Shown here one piece after another: positions 18,587-27,818 of a stretch of 64,000 nucleotides of DNA; the first letter of the stretch is position 1, and every line of letters begins with the position of its first letter. A program made the position numbers and the translations under genes. The notes under the pieces are model-generated. The model ran no database searches. It was not told the DNA's origin and was given only the letters and a program-made list of their open reading frames with translations. This DNA comes from JAWVFN01 sp963696625 (GTDB lineage Bacteria; Actinomycetota; Thermoleophilia; Solirubrobacterales; 70-9). The DNA lies in contig CAVOKZ010000032.1 in assembly GCA_963696625.1 (NCBI GenBank), forward strand, positions 1 to 64,000. Reading direction: 5' to 3'.

Positions 18587-21500
18587 TTATCCGGCAGCCA
18601 TCTCAGTCAGCCGGCATAACGCGTTGACTAGCTGCATCTCCTTCACGCTCCGGCAACGTATCTCTAGTAGCGCCGGACTGCAGACGAGAATTGCTAGACA
18701 GCGTGCTCGTGAGATTGCGACGTTGAGTCGATTCCGGCTGAATAGGAAGGCTAGGTTTCGCGGCATCTCGTCACCGCTCGACGTAGCCATCGAGAAGAAC
18801 ACGACTGGTGCCTCTTGCCCTTGGAACTTGTCGACCGTCCCGATCCGTACCTCCGGCGGAAGAGCGTCGGCAAGGCACCTCACCTGCGCGTTGTACGGGG
18901 TGACGACCATGAAGTCAGCCCGCTTGAGCGAACGAGACTCGCCATCCGCGTTCGTGAAGGTGTCGCCGACCAGCTCGTCGATTGCGTCCCGAATTGCGGC
19001 TGCCTCCTCGGGCGACTCCTGGGCTCGGCCATCGTGCTCTACCGGGATCCATCTAACCCCCGTGCCGGCGAGGTGGCTCTCGCCATCGATTTCCTGGGTG
19101 GCGCAGCCCTCATTTGATTCGAGGCGGCCTTCGTAGATCACCTCGGATACGAACGCGCAAACGTCCGGATGCATCCGCCAGGTCCGATCAAGGAACAGGC
19201 CGCGATCTGGGGGGACCGTGGCATGGTCGCCAAGTAGATGCTCGAGGACGGACGCCGCCGTGCCGGGCGGATGGGCGCCCTGGGTTACCTGCGGCAGCTG
19301 CTGCGGATCGCCCAGAAGAACAAGATTGCGGGCGGCAGTTCCCATGGCCAGCGCATCAGCCAACGAAATCTGGCCCGCCTCGTCGATGAATAGATAGTCG
19401 AGCTTTGCGGCCGCGCCATCCACTTCTTCGCGGCAGAAGTGCCAAGCGGTCCCAGCCGCAAGTCCTACCTCTCCGTCTGTCAGCGGTGGATTCTTGGGCG
19501 TGCTTTCGATCAGTGCATCGTGGGGGTAGTTCGACTCGAATCTTGACTCCTCGTTGCCCGACGACATCTTTTTCAAGCCACGGAACTCCACGCCTTCCTC
19601 TTTCGCGACCTTCTCGATCTCACCAAGCATGTTGTGGATGGCTTTGTGGCTGTTCGCCGCGACGCCGACTCGTTTACCCCGATCGATCAGATCCACCACC
19701 AGCCGCGCTCCTCGGTAAGTCTTGCCGGCGCCCGGCGGTCCTTGAATGAACAGATAGCTCGCGTCGAGAGAGCGAACCACTTCCTTCATTTCATCGAGAT
19801 CAATGGAGCCACGTTGAATTTCGGCCCCCCGCTCGAGCCCGGCAACGCGGGGCGGCTCTCCGAGAAGAATCTGGCGCATTACCGGGTACGCACCGTCCAC
19901 CTCGAGCCCCTTCTCGAGAATGTCGCGCGCGAGCCGGCGCAGGGCACCGCGTTGCTCCGGCGTGTTGTAGGGGCCTCCGGGGATCAACGCGCGGGGGAGT
20001 GGCGCTTGGTCCACCATGGGCCCACGCTTCAGCCGGAGCTGGCCGGCGGCGGGGTCGATCGACAGGATCGTGCCTGCGTTCGATCCGGTTGACGGATCGG
20101 TTGGCTCGTCGCCAGCACGCATTTTCGTTTCCTGGATCGGGAAATTGAGCGTGTAGACAAGGGACCTTTTCTCCGCCTCGGGCTCGGAGGCCTGATCGAG
20201 TTCGAGTCCGGCGACGCATTCGGCATCCTCGATCAGTTCTTGACGTTCCGCCTCGCGCCGATCAAAGAAGAGCCACCAGGTGGGCCGGGCCTCACGCTGG
20301 TGATACCCCAGCAGCTGGGCGAGTAGCCAGCGGGCCCGTTGATCGGGGTCGGCCTCGACAATGTTCTCTGGGAGGCCGTCGAGAAGGCGACTGATCAGCT
20401 CTTCGGTTTCGGCGCGGATCTGCGTGCTCTCCTCGCTCGGCTCCTTGTCTTCTTCGTCGGGTACGGCTGGGAGCTCCCCGAACTTCGTAATGGCATCGTC
20501 CATTCGCAAATGGAGCCAGTCGCGCAGCTCCCATGTCGAGACGCAGTCATCACGGTTGTACTCGGCGATCGCATTGAGGATCGTTTGGTCTCCTCCGCCT
20601 GGAGCACCGGCGCCGCCGCTGTCAAGCCACCGCTCAAACTCGATCACCGATTGGCCGCCGTCGGTGACGCCCTCTTCATCCCGCGCTTCGCGGTAGAACG
20701 CCTCGACCTTCTTGATGGAGTAGCTGGGCTGTGAGATCCGCATGCTCTCGCGTACGACCTTGAATAGGTCGACGAAGACCTCGTCGCGGAGCAGTTGGTC
20801 CAGCTCTTCCTCACGCGTCCCATGGGCACCGGCGAGCCGCTTCAAGGCTGTGATCTCGTACGACGCGTAGTGGTAGATGTGGAGGTCCGGGTCCTGCTCG
20901 CGACGCGCTACGGCGAAATCGATGAACTGCTCGAATGCCCGGCGCTCCTCGGCCCGGTCGCGTCCCCAGAAGGCGGTGAACTCGGGCTTGTCATCTTCAA
21001 GCGTGACTACGCCGAATAGGTACTCAAGGCCGTTCTCAAAGAATGGATCGCCCTCCATGTCGAAGAAGATGTCGCCTGGTGAGGGCTCGGGAAGTCGCGT
21101 GAATCCGCGACCGGGCTCTGGTTCCAGGAGCTCGACCGAGTGCTCGCCGGTCGTGCGGTGTGAGAGTTGCAGGGCTGCTTGTGAGCGCAGCTTCTCGAAT
21201 GTTTCTTCGGGGATCCCACCACGAGTGCCGTTCCGTTCGAGCGCGCCGAGGGCCTCAAGTGTGGGGAGGCCATCGCTTTCGAGCTTGAGGATCTGATCCC
21301 GGCGGATGTTGGCCACGAGGCTGAGGTGATCGTCCTCGATCCGGCGCTGATCGCATCGCTCGCGCCAGGTGCATACCTCGCAGTGTGCGACGGGGAAGGG
21401 GTAGGTGTCCTCGAATGCACCTTCGCTCTCGAGCTCGCTGAGAAAGTGCGTACGGATGCGGCGAAAGTAGGCGGCGAATTCGGCGAGTCGGTAGGTGTGC

Positions 21501-22051
21501 TCTTCCCCGCCGCCGAGGATGACCTGGACGTTCTCGGGCGCGATTCCTTGGATCTGCTCCACCATTTCGCTGTAGAAGCAGAGCTGGAGCAGGAAGTACG
21601 GCTTTGTGCGCCTAGCGAGCTTGGTGTCGGCGACCTCGTAGCTGTAGTCGCCGAGATCTGACGGTCGATCAACGCGGAACAGGAAGTCGGCGTGGCCACG
21701 GAAGGGCGGCCGGAAGAAGGTCGCCTGGTAGATCACCTCCGCACCGGCGCGCATTGCCTCTTCGGTTGCTGCGGCCGCTTTCTCGAGCGCTTCGACCCGC
21801 AGTTTCGGATCCTTCTCGTGGCTAAGAGTGATCTCAGCGACCTCGTGCCCGTCGGATCGGAGGTCCTCGAGATACCTGGCTTCGTGCTCGTCCCCTTTGC
21901 GCGCGATCAGGTCGGCGCCCGGGTCGCGCTCGGGCCTTTCCGTAATCTCGCCGCGAGCGTACGCGAGGTCGAGACGGGTCAGATGACGGCAGTTGAGGTA
22001 CCCGTTGAGGTCACTTGCGGAGAGGATTAGCTGGTTGTCGAGCTCGTACAC
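18587..22051 (-). CDS. TM0106-type RecB-like nuclease fused to RNase H-like and SF1 helicase domains
   Basis: 1,154 aa from GTG 22051. Domains in order: RecB-like nuclease about 1-235 (LNCRHLTRLDLA Cys, FRGHADFLFRV, EVADTKLAR catalytic D/E-x-K, CEVCTWRERC cluster, probable Fe-S); YprB/RNase H-like exonuclease about 330-530 (DIFFDMEGDP, IYHYASYEITALKRL, YNRDDCVSTWEL); SF1B Upf1/Dna2-like helicase about 750-1150 (Walker A IQGPPGAGKT, Walker B LFIDEAGQ, LLGDPQQLPQV, TVDKFQGQEAPVV, LNVAISRAR). Known in many actinobacteria and thought to process nucleic-acid ends in repair or defence. Its start overlaps the upstream ARPP-1 gene by 25 bp. Confidence 0.88.
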   Translation of the reverse strand: MYELDNQLILSASDLNGYLNCRHLTRLDLAYARGEITERPERDPGADLIARKGDEHEARYLEDLRSDGHEVAEITLSHEKDPKLRVEALEKAAAATEEAMRAGAEVIYQATFFRPPFRGHADFLFRVDRPSDLGDYSYEVADTKLARRTKPYFLLQLCFYSEMVEQIQGIAPENVQVILGGGEEHTYRLAEFAAYFRRIRTHFLSELESEGAFEDTYPFPVAHCEVCTWRERCDQRRIEDDHLSLVANIRRDQILKLESDGLPTLEALGALERNGTRGGIPEETFEKLRSQAALQLSHRTTGEHSVELLEPEPGRGFTRLPEPSPGDIFFDMEGDPFFENGLEYLFGVVTLEDDKPEFTAFWGRDRAEERRAFEQFIDFAVARREQDPDLHIYHYASYEITALKRLAGAHGTREEELDQLLRDEVFVDLFKVVRESMRISQPSYSIKKVEAFYREARDEEGVTDGGQSVIEFERWLDSGGAGAPGGGDQTILNAIAEYNRDDCVSTWELRDWLHLRMDDAITKFGELPAVPDEEDKEPSEESTQIRAETEELISRLLDGLPENIVEADPDQRARWLLAQLLGYHQREARPTWWLFFDRREAERQELIEDAECVAGLELDQASEPEAEKRSLVYTLNFPIQETKMRAGDEPTDPSTGSNAGTILSIDPAAGQLRLKRGPMVDQAPLPRALIPGGPYNTPEQRGALRRLARDILEKGLEVDGAYPVMRQILLGEPPRVAGLERGAEIQRGSIDLDEMKEVVRSLDASYLFIQGPPGAGKTYRGARLVVDLIDRGKRVGVAANSHKAIHNMLGEIEKVAKEEGVEFRGLKKMSSGNEESRFESNYPHDALIESTPKNPPLTDGEVGLAAGTAWHFCREEVDGAAAKLDYLFIDEAGQISLADALAMGTAARNLVLLGDPQQLPQVTQGAHPPGTAASVLEHLLGDHATVPPDRGLFLDRTWRMHPDVCAFVSEVIYEGRLESNEGCATQEIDGESHLAGTGVRWIPVEHDGRAQESPEEAAAIRDAIDELVGDTFTNADGESRSLKRADFMVVTPYNAQVRCLADALPPEVRIGTVDKFQGQEAPVVFFSMATSSGDEMPRNLAFLFSRNRLNVAISRARCLAILVCSPALLEIRCRSVKEMQLVNALCRLTEMAAG

Positions 22052-22989
22052 GGGCGCCTCTGGGTCGATGGTCGCGCTTTGGGGGGCATGGAGTCAAGAG
22101 GCGAGTCAGCGGGTGGCCGATGAACTGACGGTCTATGCCGAAGCGAAACCGAGAGCTGGATCAGCTCCCTCTCGACTTCAAGGCCGACACCGCGGGGTGC
22201 CTCTTGCGAGCTCGCTCCAATGCCGAGCTGGATGCCGGCTCCGACCGCCTCGCCCCGCTGCGACTCTCGAGCGAGGGCGCGTCGGACGAAGGCCTCGGCC
22301 TTGTCCCGGGTCGGATAGGCACCGCCGCGGAGGTCGACAGCGTCGAGCGCAAAGCTCCGAACCAAGCGACCCCAGATTGACTTGAAAACGAGCGGTCGGC
22401 TTACGAGCTCGAAGGCGACGATTCGCGTGCCGATGGCGACGACGACGCCGGCTTGGCCCTCGACGGGCGCCAGCCCTTCCTCGATGCCGTCGATCTCTGA
22501 TCCTCGAGCGTCGAAAGCGTCGTGGACGGACTCCGTCGGACTTCTCGAGTCGAGCCTGGCGTGCATAGCGGAGACCTCTCCCCAAACCTCGCTCTGGGCC
22601 GCGCGACCGGCGGCGACGCGATCCTCGGCGACGGCGCGTGCGCCGGTCTTCGTCTCGCGCAGATTCCGCGGAGCGAACTGCCTGGCCCGAACGAACCCTT
22701 GGCGGTGCTGGCTCGCATCCCAGCGGCCGGCCTCGACGCAGCTCACCGGGAGATGGGTCTTGGCATGGGCGGGAACTACGACGGGGACGTCAACCATCCG
22801 ATCCTGTTGGGCGCCTAGCAGGGCTTCTCCCGGGTAGAGGAGGACAGGCAGCGGGCAGGAGTTGTGCACCGCGAGGGAGTTGACGTCGGCTGCGCCCGGC
22901 ATCTCGGTGATCGTCACTTTGTCGCCGGCATCGCCGAGGCCGATGTACTCGAACCGCGGGTCCGGCCCGAAGATCGGAAAGAGGGCCAA
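22027..22989 (-). CDS. ARPP-1 family domain protein
   Basis: 320 aa. The N-terminal two-thirds carry the conserved pattern of the ARG/rhodanese/phosphatase-associated family ARPP-1: VTITEMPGAADVNSLAVHN, LLYPGEALLGAQQDRMVDV, PVSCVEAGRWD, QSEVWGEVSAM and SPTESVHDAFD. Biochemical role is unknown; the family is widespread in genomic conflict or stress contexts. The last about 30 residues are low-complexity and overlap the start of the helicase gene, so the two are likely translationally coupled. Confidence 0.72.
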   Translation of the reverse strand: MALFPIFGPDPRFEYIGLGDAGDKVTITEMPGAADVNSLAVHNSCPLPVLLYPGEALLGAQQDRMVDVPVVVPAHAKTHLPVSCVEAGRWDASQHRQGFVRARQFAPRNLRETKTGARAVAEDRVAAGRAAQSEVWGEVSAMHARLDSRSPTESVHDAFDARGSEIDGIEEGLAPVEGQAGVVVAIGTRIVAFELVSRPLVFKSIWGRLVRSFALDAVDLRGGAYPTRDKAEAFVRRALARESQRGEAVGAGIQLGIGASSQEAPRGVGLEVERELIQLSVSLRHRPSVHRPPADSPLDSMPPKARPSTQRRPCTSSTTS

Positions 22990-23151
22990 GGGTCCACTCG
23001 TGATCGGGTCGCCGATCTCGAGCGGTTCACTGAGAAAGTTCGTTGATTGATGAGGGCGTAGGTCCTTCGGTCTTGGTCGTCATGCCCATTGAGTCGCGAC
23101 CGGGGTGTCGCTTCTGACAAAGAGCTAGACGCTGACTAGGCTGGGCCCGTC

Positions 23152-23881
23152 ATGCACCTCCTCTTCCTCGACGAGTCGGGAAGTCCGAGCGATATGAGCT
23201 TCGCGGTCGGCGGCGTCGCCGTCCGGGCCGACGAATGGGGCGTGTTGCGCGACCGCTGGCACGCAGCGATGCGCGAGCACGACTGGCCTCTCGACAAGGA
23301 GGCGAAATGGCACGGCACGCAGACCGGAGAGGTCCCGCCTGCCCTCGCCGACGCCCTGTTCGCCGCGATTTCCTCATCACCGGTCACCTGCTACGTGACG
23401 ATCCTGCGCCCGATCGCCGGCCGCAAGATGGAGTCCGCGCTGTTCGAGAACGACGAAACGACCTACGCGACGGCAATCACGTTCCTCGCGGAACGCTTCG
23501 AGCGTTTCCTGGAACGCGAGGACTCGTACGGCGTCATCGTCCTCGACAGCCGGCGCCGAGAAGCTCGATGAGCGAACGCGCCGGTTCTTCGAGCGGATCC
23601 AGCAACACGGCACCGAGTTCATGAAGCTCGAGCGGATCGTCGACAGCCTGCTGCTCGGGCCGTCGCATTTCTCGGTCGGCCTGCAGGTGGCCGACATGGT
23701 GGTCGGGACCACGCTCAAGGCCGACCGCGCTCTTGGCGACGCCAGTCGTTGGTTCAAGGAGCTGAAGCCGCGCTTCGCGCATCACCCCGACTCCGGTGTG
23801 CTCGAGGGCGTCGGGCTGAAGATCTACCCGGACAAGGTCAGCCCAGAGGACGCGCCACCGAGCAAGCTGTTCGACGCTTGA
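23152..23881 (+). CDS. DUF3800 protein with +1 frameshift at GAAGCTC
   Basis: The first part (ATG 23152) starts LLFLDESGSPSDMSFAVGGV, the RNase H-like strand of DUF3800 with the conserved LDESG. It stops early after VIVLDSRRREAR. The rest continues one frame over (RFFERIQQHGTEFMKLERIV, SVGLQVADMVVGTTL, a typical DUF3800 C-terminal block). Reading GAAGCTC (23560-23566) as GAGCTC gives SRRRELDERTRRFFERI and a 242-aa protein of normal family length. DUF3800 proteins are common near mobile and defence genes; a nuclease role is suspected from the fold only. Confidence 0.8.
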
Positions 23882-23931
23882 CCTCGTCTGGTTCTGTCAG
23901 GCCGTGCGATCGCGCGTCGACGAACTCGTCT

Positions 23932-24303
23932 ATGACGATGCGTGAGGCGGAGAAGTTCATCACCTCCGTCCTGTGGCGCCACGTGAAGATGGTTCCGGTC
24001 GGTCTTGGCCTGACCGAAGAGGAAGCGATTAGGCGGTGGGGCGAGTACCGCCACACCACGCCCGACCCGCACGAGTACGTGATCAGGGGCTGGCACGAGG
24101 TCGACACCGAGCAGTTCGACTCATTCGTCCAACTGATCAGGGTCGACGGCTACCGAGCCAAGTACGTCGCGCCTTACCGGCCCGACTACGTAACGACTAA
24201 CCGCTACCTCGAGATCGACGGTTGGTGCCACTGGTTCATCTACCCGAACATGCTTAACCGGGAGCGGGCCGACGGTCGGAAACATGAGCCGATCCTTGAT
24301 TAG
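23932..24303 (+). CDS. Hypothetical 123-aa protein
   Basis: Starts at ATG 23932 or ATG 23938, 50 bp after the DUF3800 gene and on the same strand. Trp/Tyr-rich soluble protein (SVLWRHVKMVPVGLGLTEEE, YRPDYVTTNRYLEIDGWCHW) with no recognised motif. It may be co-transcribed with DUF3800. Confidence 0.6.
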   Translation: MTMREAEKFITSVLWRHVKMVPVGLGLTEEEAIRRWGEYRHTTPDPHEYVIRGWHEVDTEQFDSFVQLIRVDGYRAKYVAPYRPDYVTTNRYLEIDGWCHWFIYPNMLNRERADGRKHEPILD

Positions 24304-24416
24304 GCGAGGTCACTCCGCTCTCCGGCGTAGCGTGCGCGCGGAGGGAGGCGCAGAAAACGCGCGAACGGCACAAGCGGAGGGGCCCAACCGGGCGTATGCC
24401 CAGAGCTCCTCGAAGA

Positions 24417-24911
24417 TCAGGCCTGATTCTCTTCGACGAAGCGATCCTCGCTCGGGTCATAGCGAAGGGCTGGATCAGCGTGGAGCTCGTACTCCCAACT
24501 CGTCATCCGGGTTGCCCTCTCGAGTGCCAGCTCCAGCTCGCCCTTCTGATCCGCGATCTGCAGCTGCACGAAGACGGACAGCTTGTGCTCCGAGGCTAGT
24601 TCACCCGGAACCTCGGGGTAAAGGGGTGCCGGAAGGCGCGCGCGCACCTCTTGGGCAAGGCGGATCAAGGCAGCGTCGAGCCCGACGTCCACAGACTCAA
24701 GCTCAAGACACTCAAGGCGTACGTGCCACGGCGCGCCTTGCAGCGCAGTGTCCTCGGTCGTCGGCTTCGCCCAGACCCTGACCTCCCTGCCACGGGCGAT
24801 TCTCTCGACAGCCCCGAGGGGGAGCCTCACTGTCCGAGGAGATCTCGGCGGATCGTTATCCGAGGGGTGCAACCCGATCAACCGCGCCTTAGATCCACAG
24901 CCCTGCACCAC
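24417..24911 (-). CDS. Hypothetical protein, third gene of glycosylase-like operon
   Basis: Up to 164 aa from GTG 24911, overlapping the upstream gene by 23 bp; GTG near 24830 (MRLPLGAVERIARGREVRVW) is an alternative start. Soluble, acidic C-terminus (WEYELHADPALRYDPSEDRF). Family not recognised. Co-directional overlap places it in the operon 26096-24417. Confidence 0.55.
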   Translation of the reverse strand: MVQGCGSKARLIGLHPSDNDPPRSPRTVRLPLGAVERIARGREVRVWAKPTTEDTALQGAPWHVRLECLELESVDVGLDAALIRLAQEVRARLPAPLYPEVPGELASEHKLSVFVQLQIADQKGELELALERATRMTSWEYELHADPALRYDPSEDRFVEENQA

Positions 24912-25263
24912 GTGCGAGGTGGGAAAGCAGTGGCCCTCTAGGGCCCTTCGTGAAACAACTGCCGGTAGGGGTTACCTCGCCTGCTGCATGCGTACAGCCG
25001 AGCAGACTGCGGTGAATCGCATCGGCGACCGAGCCGGCCGAGATCAGCCTCTCCGGAGTTGTGGAATCCGGCCTCCAGCGAACCTTGCGAGCGGGCTTAT
25101 CCACGACGACCTGAAACATGAACTGCGCGGGATCCCACTGCCCGCGGACTTCGCGCCGAAGCGCCCAGTCGCAGAGGACCAAAGTGTCTCCGTCCTGGAG
25201 CAGGCCCTCATCTACGAGCAGCGGCAGGGCGTTTCGATTCTGGGCGGGAGCTGTCAAGGTCAT
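24889..25263 (-). CDS. Hypothetical protein, second gene of glycosylase-like operon
   Basis: 124 aa. ATG 25263 overlaps the preceding stop (ATGA), indicating translational coupling. The N-terminus LPLLVDEGLLQDGDTLVLCD and the later ERLISAGSVADAIHRSL resemble small beta domains found with restriction-type proteins (RAMA/DUF4357-like), but the match is weak. No catalytic motif seen. Confidence 0.5.
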   Translation of the reverse strand: MTLTAPAQNRNALPLLVDEGLLQDGDTLVLCDWALRREVRGQWDPAQFMFQVVVDKPARKVRWRPDSTTPERLISAGSVADAIHRSLLGCTHAAGEVTPTGSCFTKGPRGPLLSHLARGAGLWI

Positions 25264-26096
25264 TTCAAATCCGCGAGTTGGCGTACCGACTCCCGGTAGT
25301 AGTCACCTCGGCCGCCAGGATGAGCGACGAAGAACACTTCGATCCGTCCCCCGGCGGGCAGAACAGCCGTCGCACGCCCGGCGGCCTCTTCCGGGTCGGG
25401 GAGGTCGGTATCCAATGCTTTGCTGACGGACGCCCAGCATTTCTTTCCAACGACGAGCAGCCTGGCGGGCGTCAAGATCTCAAGCTCACTGGCGAGATAC
25501 CGTGGAGGACAGGTCTCGACCATCGCCTGTGTCGGCGAACCCCGCGTTCCGGTTCCCGGCGAGCATTTAACCGCCTGCAGATACGCGACCTGGCTCCAGG
25601 CCTCTGCGCAAACCGGTGCAGGCACCGACGCATCCGGATCGAAATCGCCACCCTTTCTGAGCAGCGCTGATAGATATCGGGCGGCCTTCGCATAGAAGAC
25701 GTGGCGGGATGTCGACTCACCTCCGCATGCCGCGTTCCCCCTTCGATGCTCGATGTCGCACTTGGTGATCCACCACGTCGCTGAGAGGCCTCCAAACTTG
25801 TTCCCGTTGATCGCCACGACGCAGAGGCGAGACTGGGAGTAGCCGGGACCAACCCATGGCACAGCAATCCCCGCGATGCTCGCTTCCGGCCGCGGAGGCC
25901 GCGTTGACGATGGCCAGCAGTGCTCACACCGACCGCACGACGAGAAGAGGGGGGACGCCATGCCGTTGGAGTCGAGCAGCCCTTGGGCGTCGTAGTACTC
26001 GAGTAGGCGACCTACGAGCTCGAGTTCGCCAGGCCCCGCTCCAAGCTTCTCTCGAAGGACATCCGGCAACGTGTATCTAGTTTCGCGCCAGCTCAT
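25260..26096 (-). CDS. Uracil-DNA glycosylase-like protein with zinc motif (tentative)
   Basis: 278 aa from ATG 26096 (MSWRETRYTLPDVL). It has a CGRCEHCWP Cys cluster, then AVPWVGPGYSQSRLCVVAIN with the order expected of a UDG-superfamily motif 1 region, then ARLLVVGKKCWASV and VFFVAHPGGRGDYY near the C-terminus, which could correspond to the later strand and the His-loop. The superfamily removes damaged or modified bases from DNA. The assignment is by pattern only. It is first in an operon with two unknown genes next to a defence-rich region, so a base-excision restriction role is conceivable. Confidence 0.45.
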   Translation of the reverse strand: MSWRETRYTLPDVLREKLGAGPGELELVGRLLEYYDAQGLLDSNGMASPLFSSCGRCEHCWPSSTRPPRPEASIAGIAVPWVGPGYSQSRLCVVAINGNKFGGLSATWWITKCDIEHRRGNAACGGESTSRHVFYAKAARYLSALLRKGGDFDPDASVPAPVCAEAWSQVAYLQAVKCSPGTGTRGSPTQAMVETCPPRYLASELEILTPARLLVVGKKCWASVSKALDTDLPDPEEAAGRATAVLPAGGRIEVFFVAHPGGRGDYYRESVRQLADLK

Positions 26097-26330
26097 GAGG
26101 CGCCCGCGAGTTCGGTCATTTCCCAATAGGTCGGGTGAAGAGTCGGTATTCGGACACTACGGGCATGTGGGCCGCCTCGGTTCTTGCTGACCCACGCAGC
26201 TCAGCACCCTCGCCGTGGTCCTTAGGTTCCGCCTCAGCCAGCATCTGTGTGATGGCGCTCTTCTCGCGCGTCGAAGCACTGCCGTGTCAGCCGAACGGTT
26301 GCTCAACGACTCTCTCCGTGGGATGGAGAC

Positions 26331-27083
26331 ATGGCCGACGTGAAACCGATGCTTCTCCCGGTCCCGCTCGACGGAAAACCGGTCACCGCCCACCTGTCGC
26401 TCGATCCGGGCCTCGACCACCTGATCGTCGTGAAGATGGGGGTGGTCTGGGACGGGCAGCCTGAGCATCTCTCGGGCACCTTCGAGCGCGACGAGCGCTT
26501 CGGCTATCTGCTCAATGACGACGGCGAGATCATCGGGTTCGGCGTCGAGGGCCCTCCTCGCGTTGACGTCGAGGAGATCGACTTGCCCGAGATATGGGTC
26601 GCGCCTCGCTTCCATGTCCCGGTTCTCGGGGCGACGAACTTGACGATCGGCGAAATCCTCCTACTTGTGCAGGCGCGGTACTCGCCGGACGAAGCGACCA
26701 CCGACGTGCTCCTCTTTGACCAGGCTGTGGGTGCGATCCCGGAGGATCCATACGAACGGCCCACCCGCGATCAGCTGCTCGTCGCCCTCGATCTGTGGCG
26801 CCGCACGCTCGAAGCCGGCAACATGAAGGCCCACTTCGGGCTCGGCTACACCTACCACGACCTCGGCATGTACCCGCAGGCCTGTGAGCATCTCCGGTTC
26901 TACACCGAGCTGACCCCCGGCAATTCCTGGGCCTGGGTTTGGCTCGGGAAGGCCTGCGCGGCACTCGGCAATCGCAGGGAGGCCGCGTCGGCCTTTCGCC
27001 GCGCCATCGAGCTCGAAGAGCAGGGCAGTTTCGAGACCGACGCCGACGAGCTGCTGGCCGAGCTGGGGCCCGGGTTCGCCTGA
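26331..27083 (+). CDS. Tetratricopeptide repeat protein
   Basis: 250 aa. The N-terminal half is a beta-rich unknown domain (VKMGVVWDGQPEHLSGTFER). The C-terminal half has two to three TPRs (AHFGLGYTYHDLGMYPQACE, AWVWLGKACAALGNRREAAS, then FRRAIEL). No signal peptide. Likely a cytoplasmic protein-protein interaction factor; partner unknown. It precedes the secreted nuclease gene by 21 bp. Confidence 0.72.
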   Translation: MADVKPMLLPVPLDGKPVTAHLSLDPGLDHLIVVKMGVVWDGQPEHLSGTFERDERFGYLLNDDGEIIGFGVEGPPRVDVEEIDLPEIWVAPRFHVPVLGATNLTIGEILLLVQARYSPDEATTDVLLFDQAVGAIPEDPYERPTRDQLLVALDLWRRTLEAGNMKAHFGLGYTYHDLGMYPQACEHLRFYTELTPGNSWAWVWLGKACAALGNRREAASAFRRAIELEEQGSFETDADELLAELGPGFA

Positions 27084-27104
27084 CGCCGTGGCTACCCTTG
27101 CCGC

Positions 27105-27818
27105 GTGACTCGCATCGGCTGGACCGCAACGGGGTTGGTTGCTTCAGGCGTCTTGATCGGCGGGGCCACTTTGACCACGGGCGGCGCCCCGGCCGCGGGA
27201 CCGGACTGCCCTTCTTTCGCGAATCAAGCCGCCGCCCAGCAGTACTTCCTCGAGCACGGCGGGCCGGCGTCGGACCCGGCCGGGCTCGACGCAGATCACG
27301 ACGGCGTTGCCTGCGAGAGCCTGCCCTGTCCCTGCGCCGGCGGGGCGGGAAATGGCTCTGGAGGGGGCGGCGAAGGCTCGAGGCGCCGCTTCCTGGCCCG
27401 AGTTGACGACGCCACCGATGGCGACACGCTGCGGATCACCAAGGCTTCGGGCGCGGACCTCACCGTGCGTCTGATCGGGATCGACACGCCGGAGGTGTTC
27501 GGCATCACCGAGTGCGGCGGTCCTGCTGCTTCGAAGGAGATGCACCAGCTCGCCGACAGCAAGCGGGTGAAGGTCACCACCGACCCGAGCCAGGACCGTC
27601 ATGACGCCTATGGGCGCCTGCTCGCCTACGTGGTTCGCATCTCCGGTGGCAAGGACCTCGGCCGCTCGATGCTCGAGCAGGGACTCGCCAACGTCTACAT
27701 CTTCGAAGACCCGTTCCGTCGGCTCGATTCCTACGAAGCGGCCGAGCAGCGGGCCGAGTCGGCCGGCCGGGGCGACTGGACGCACTGCGACGGCGACTTT
27801 CACCGACCGAAGTCATGA
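27105..27818 (+). CDS. Secreted thermonuclease (SNase family) with excalibur calcium-binding domain
   Basis: 237 aa from GTG 27105. N-terminal signal/anchor segment (TATGLVASGVLIGGATL), then an excalibur motif DPAGLDADHDGVACE (D-x-D-x-D-G-x-x-C-E). The SNase core follows: DGDTLRITKASGADLTVRLI, GIDTPEV, catalytic ASKEM, DRHDAYGRLLAYV and GLANVY. It hydrolyses DNA/RNA phosphodiesters extracellularly with Ca2+. Its 3' end overlaps the next gene (ATGA). Confidence 0.88.
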   Translation: MTRIGWTATGLVASGVLIGGATLTTGGAPAAGPDCPSFANQAAAQQYFLEHGGPASDPAGLDADHDGVACESLPCPCAGGAGNGSGGGGEGSRRRFLARVDDATDGDTLRITKASGADLTVRLIGIDTPEVFGITECGGPAASKEMHQLADSKRVKVTTDPSQDRHDAYGRLLAYVVRISGGKDLGRSMLEQGLANVYIFEDPFRRLDSYEAAEQRAESAGRGDWTHCDGDFHRPKS

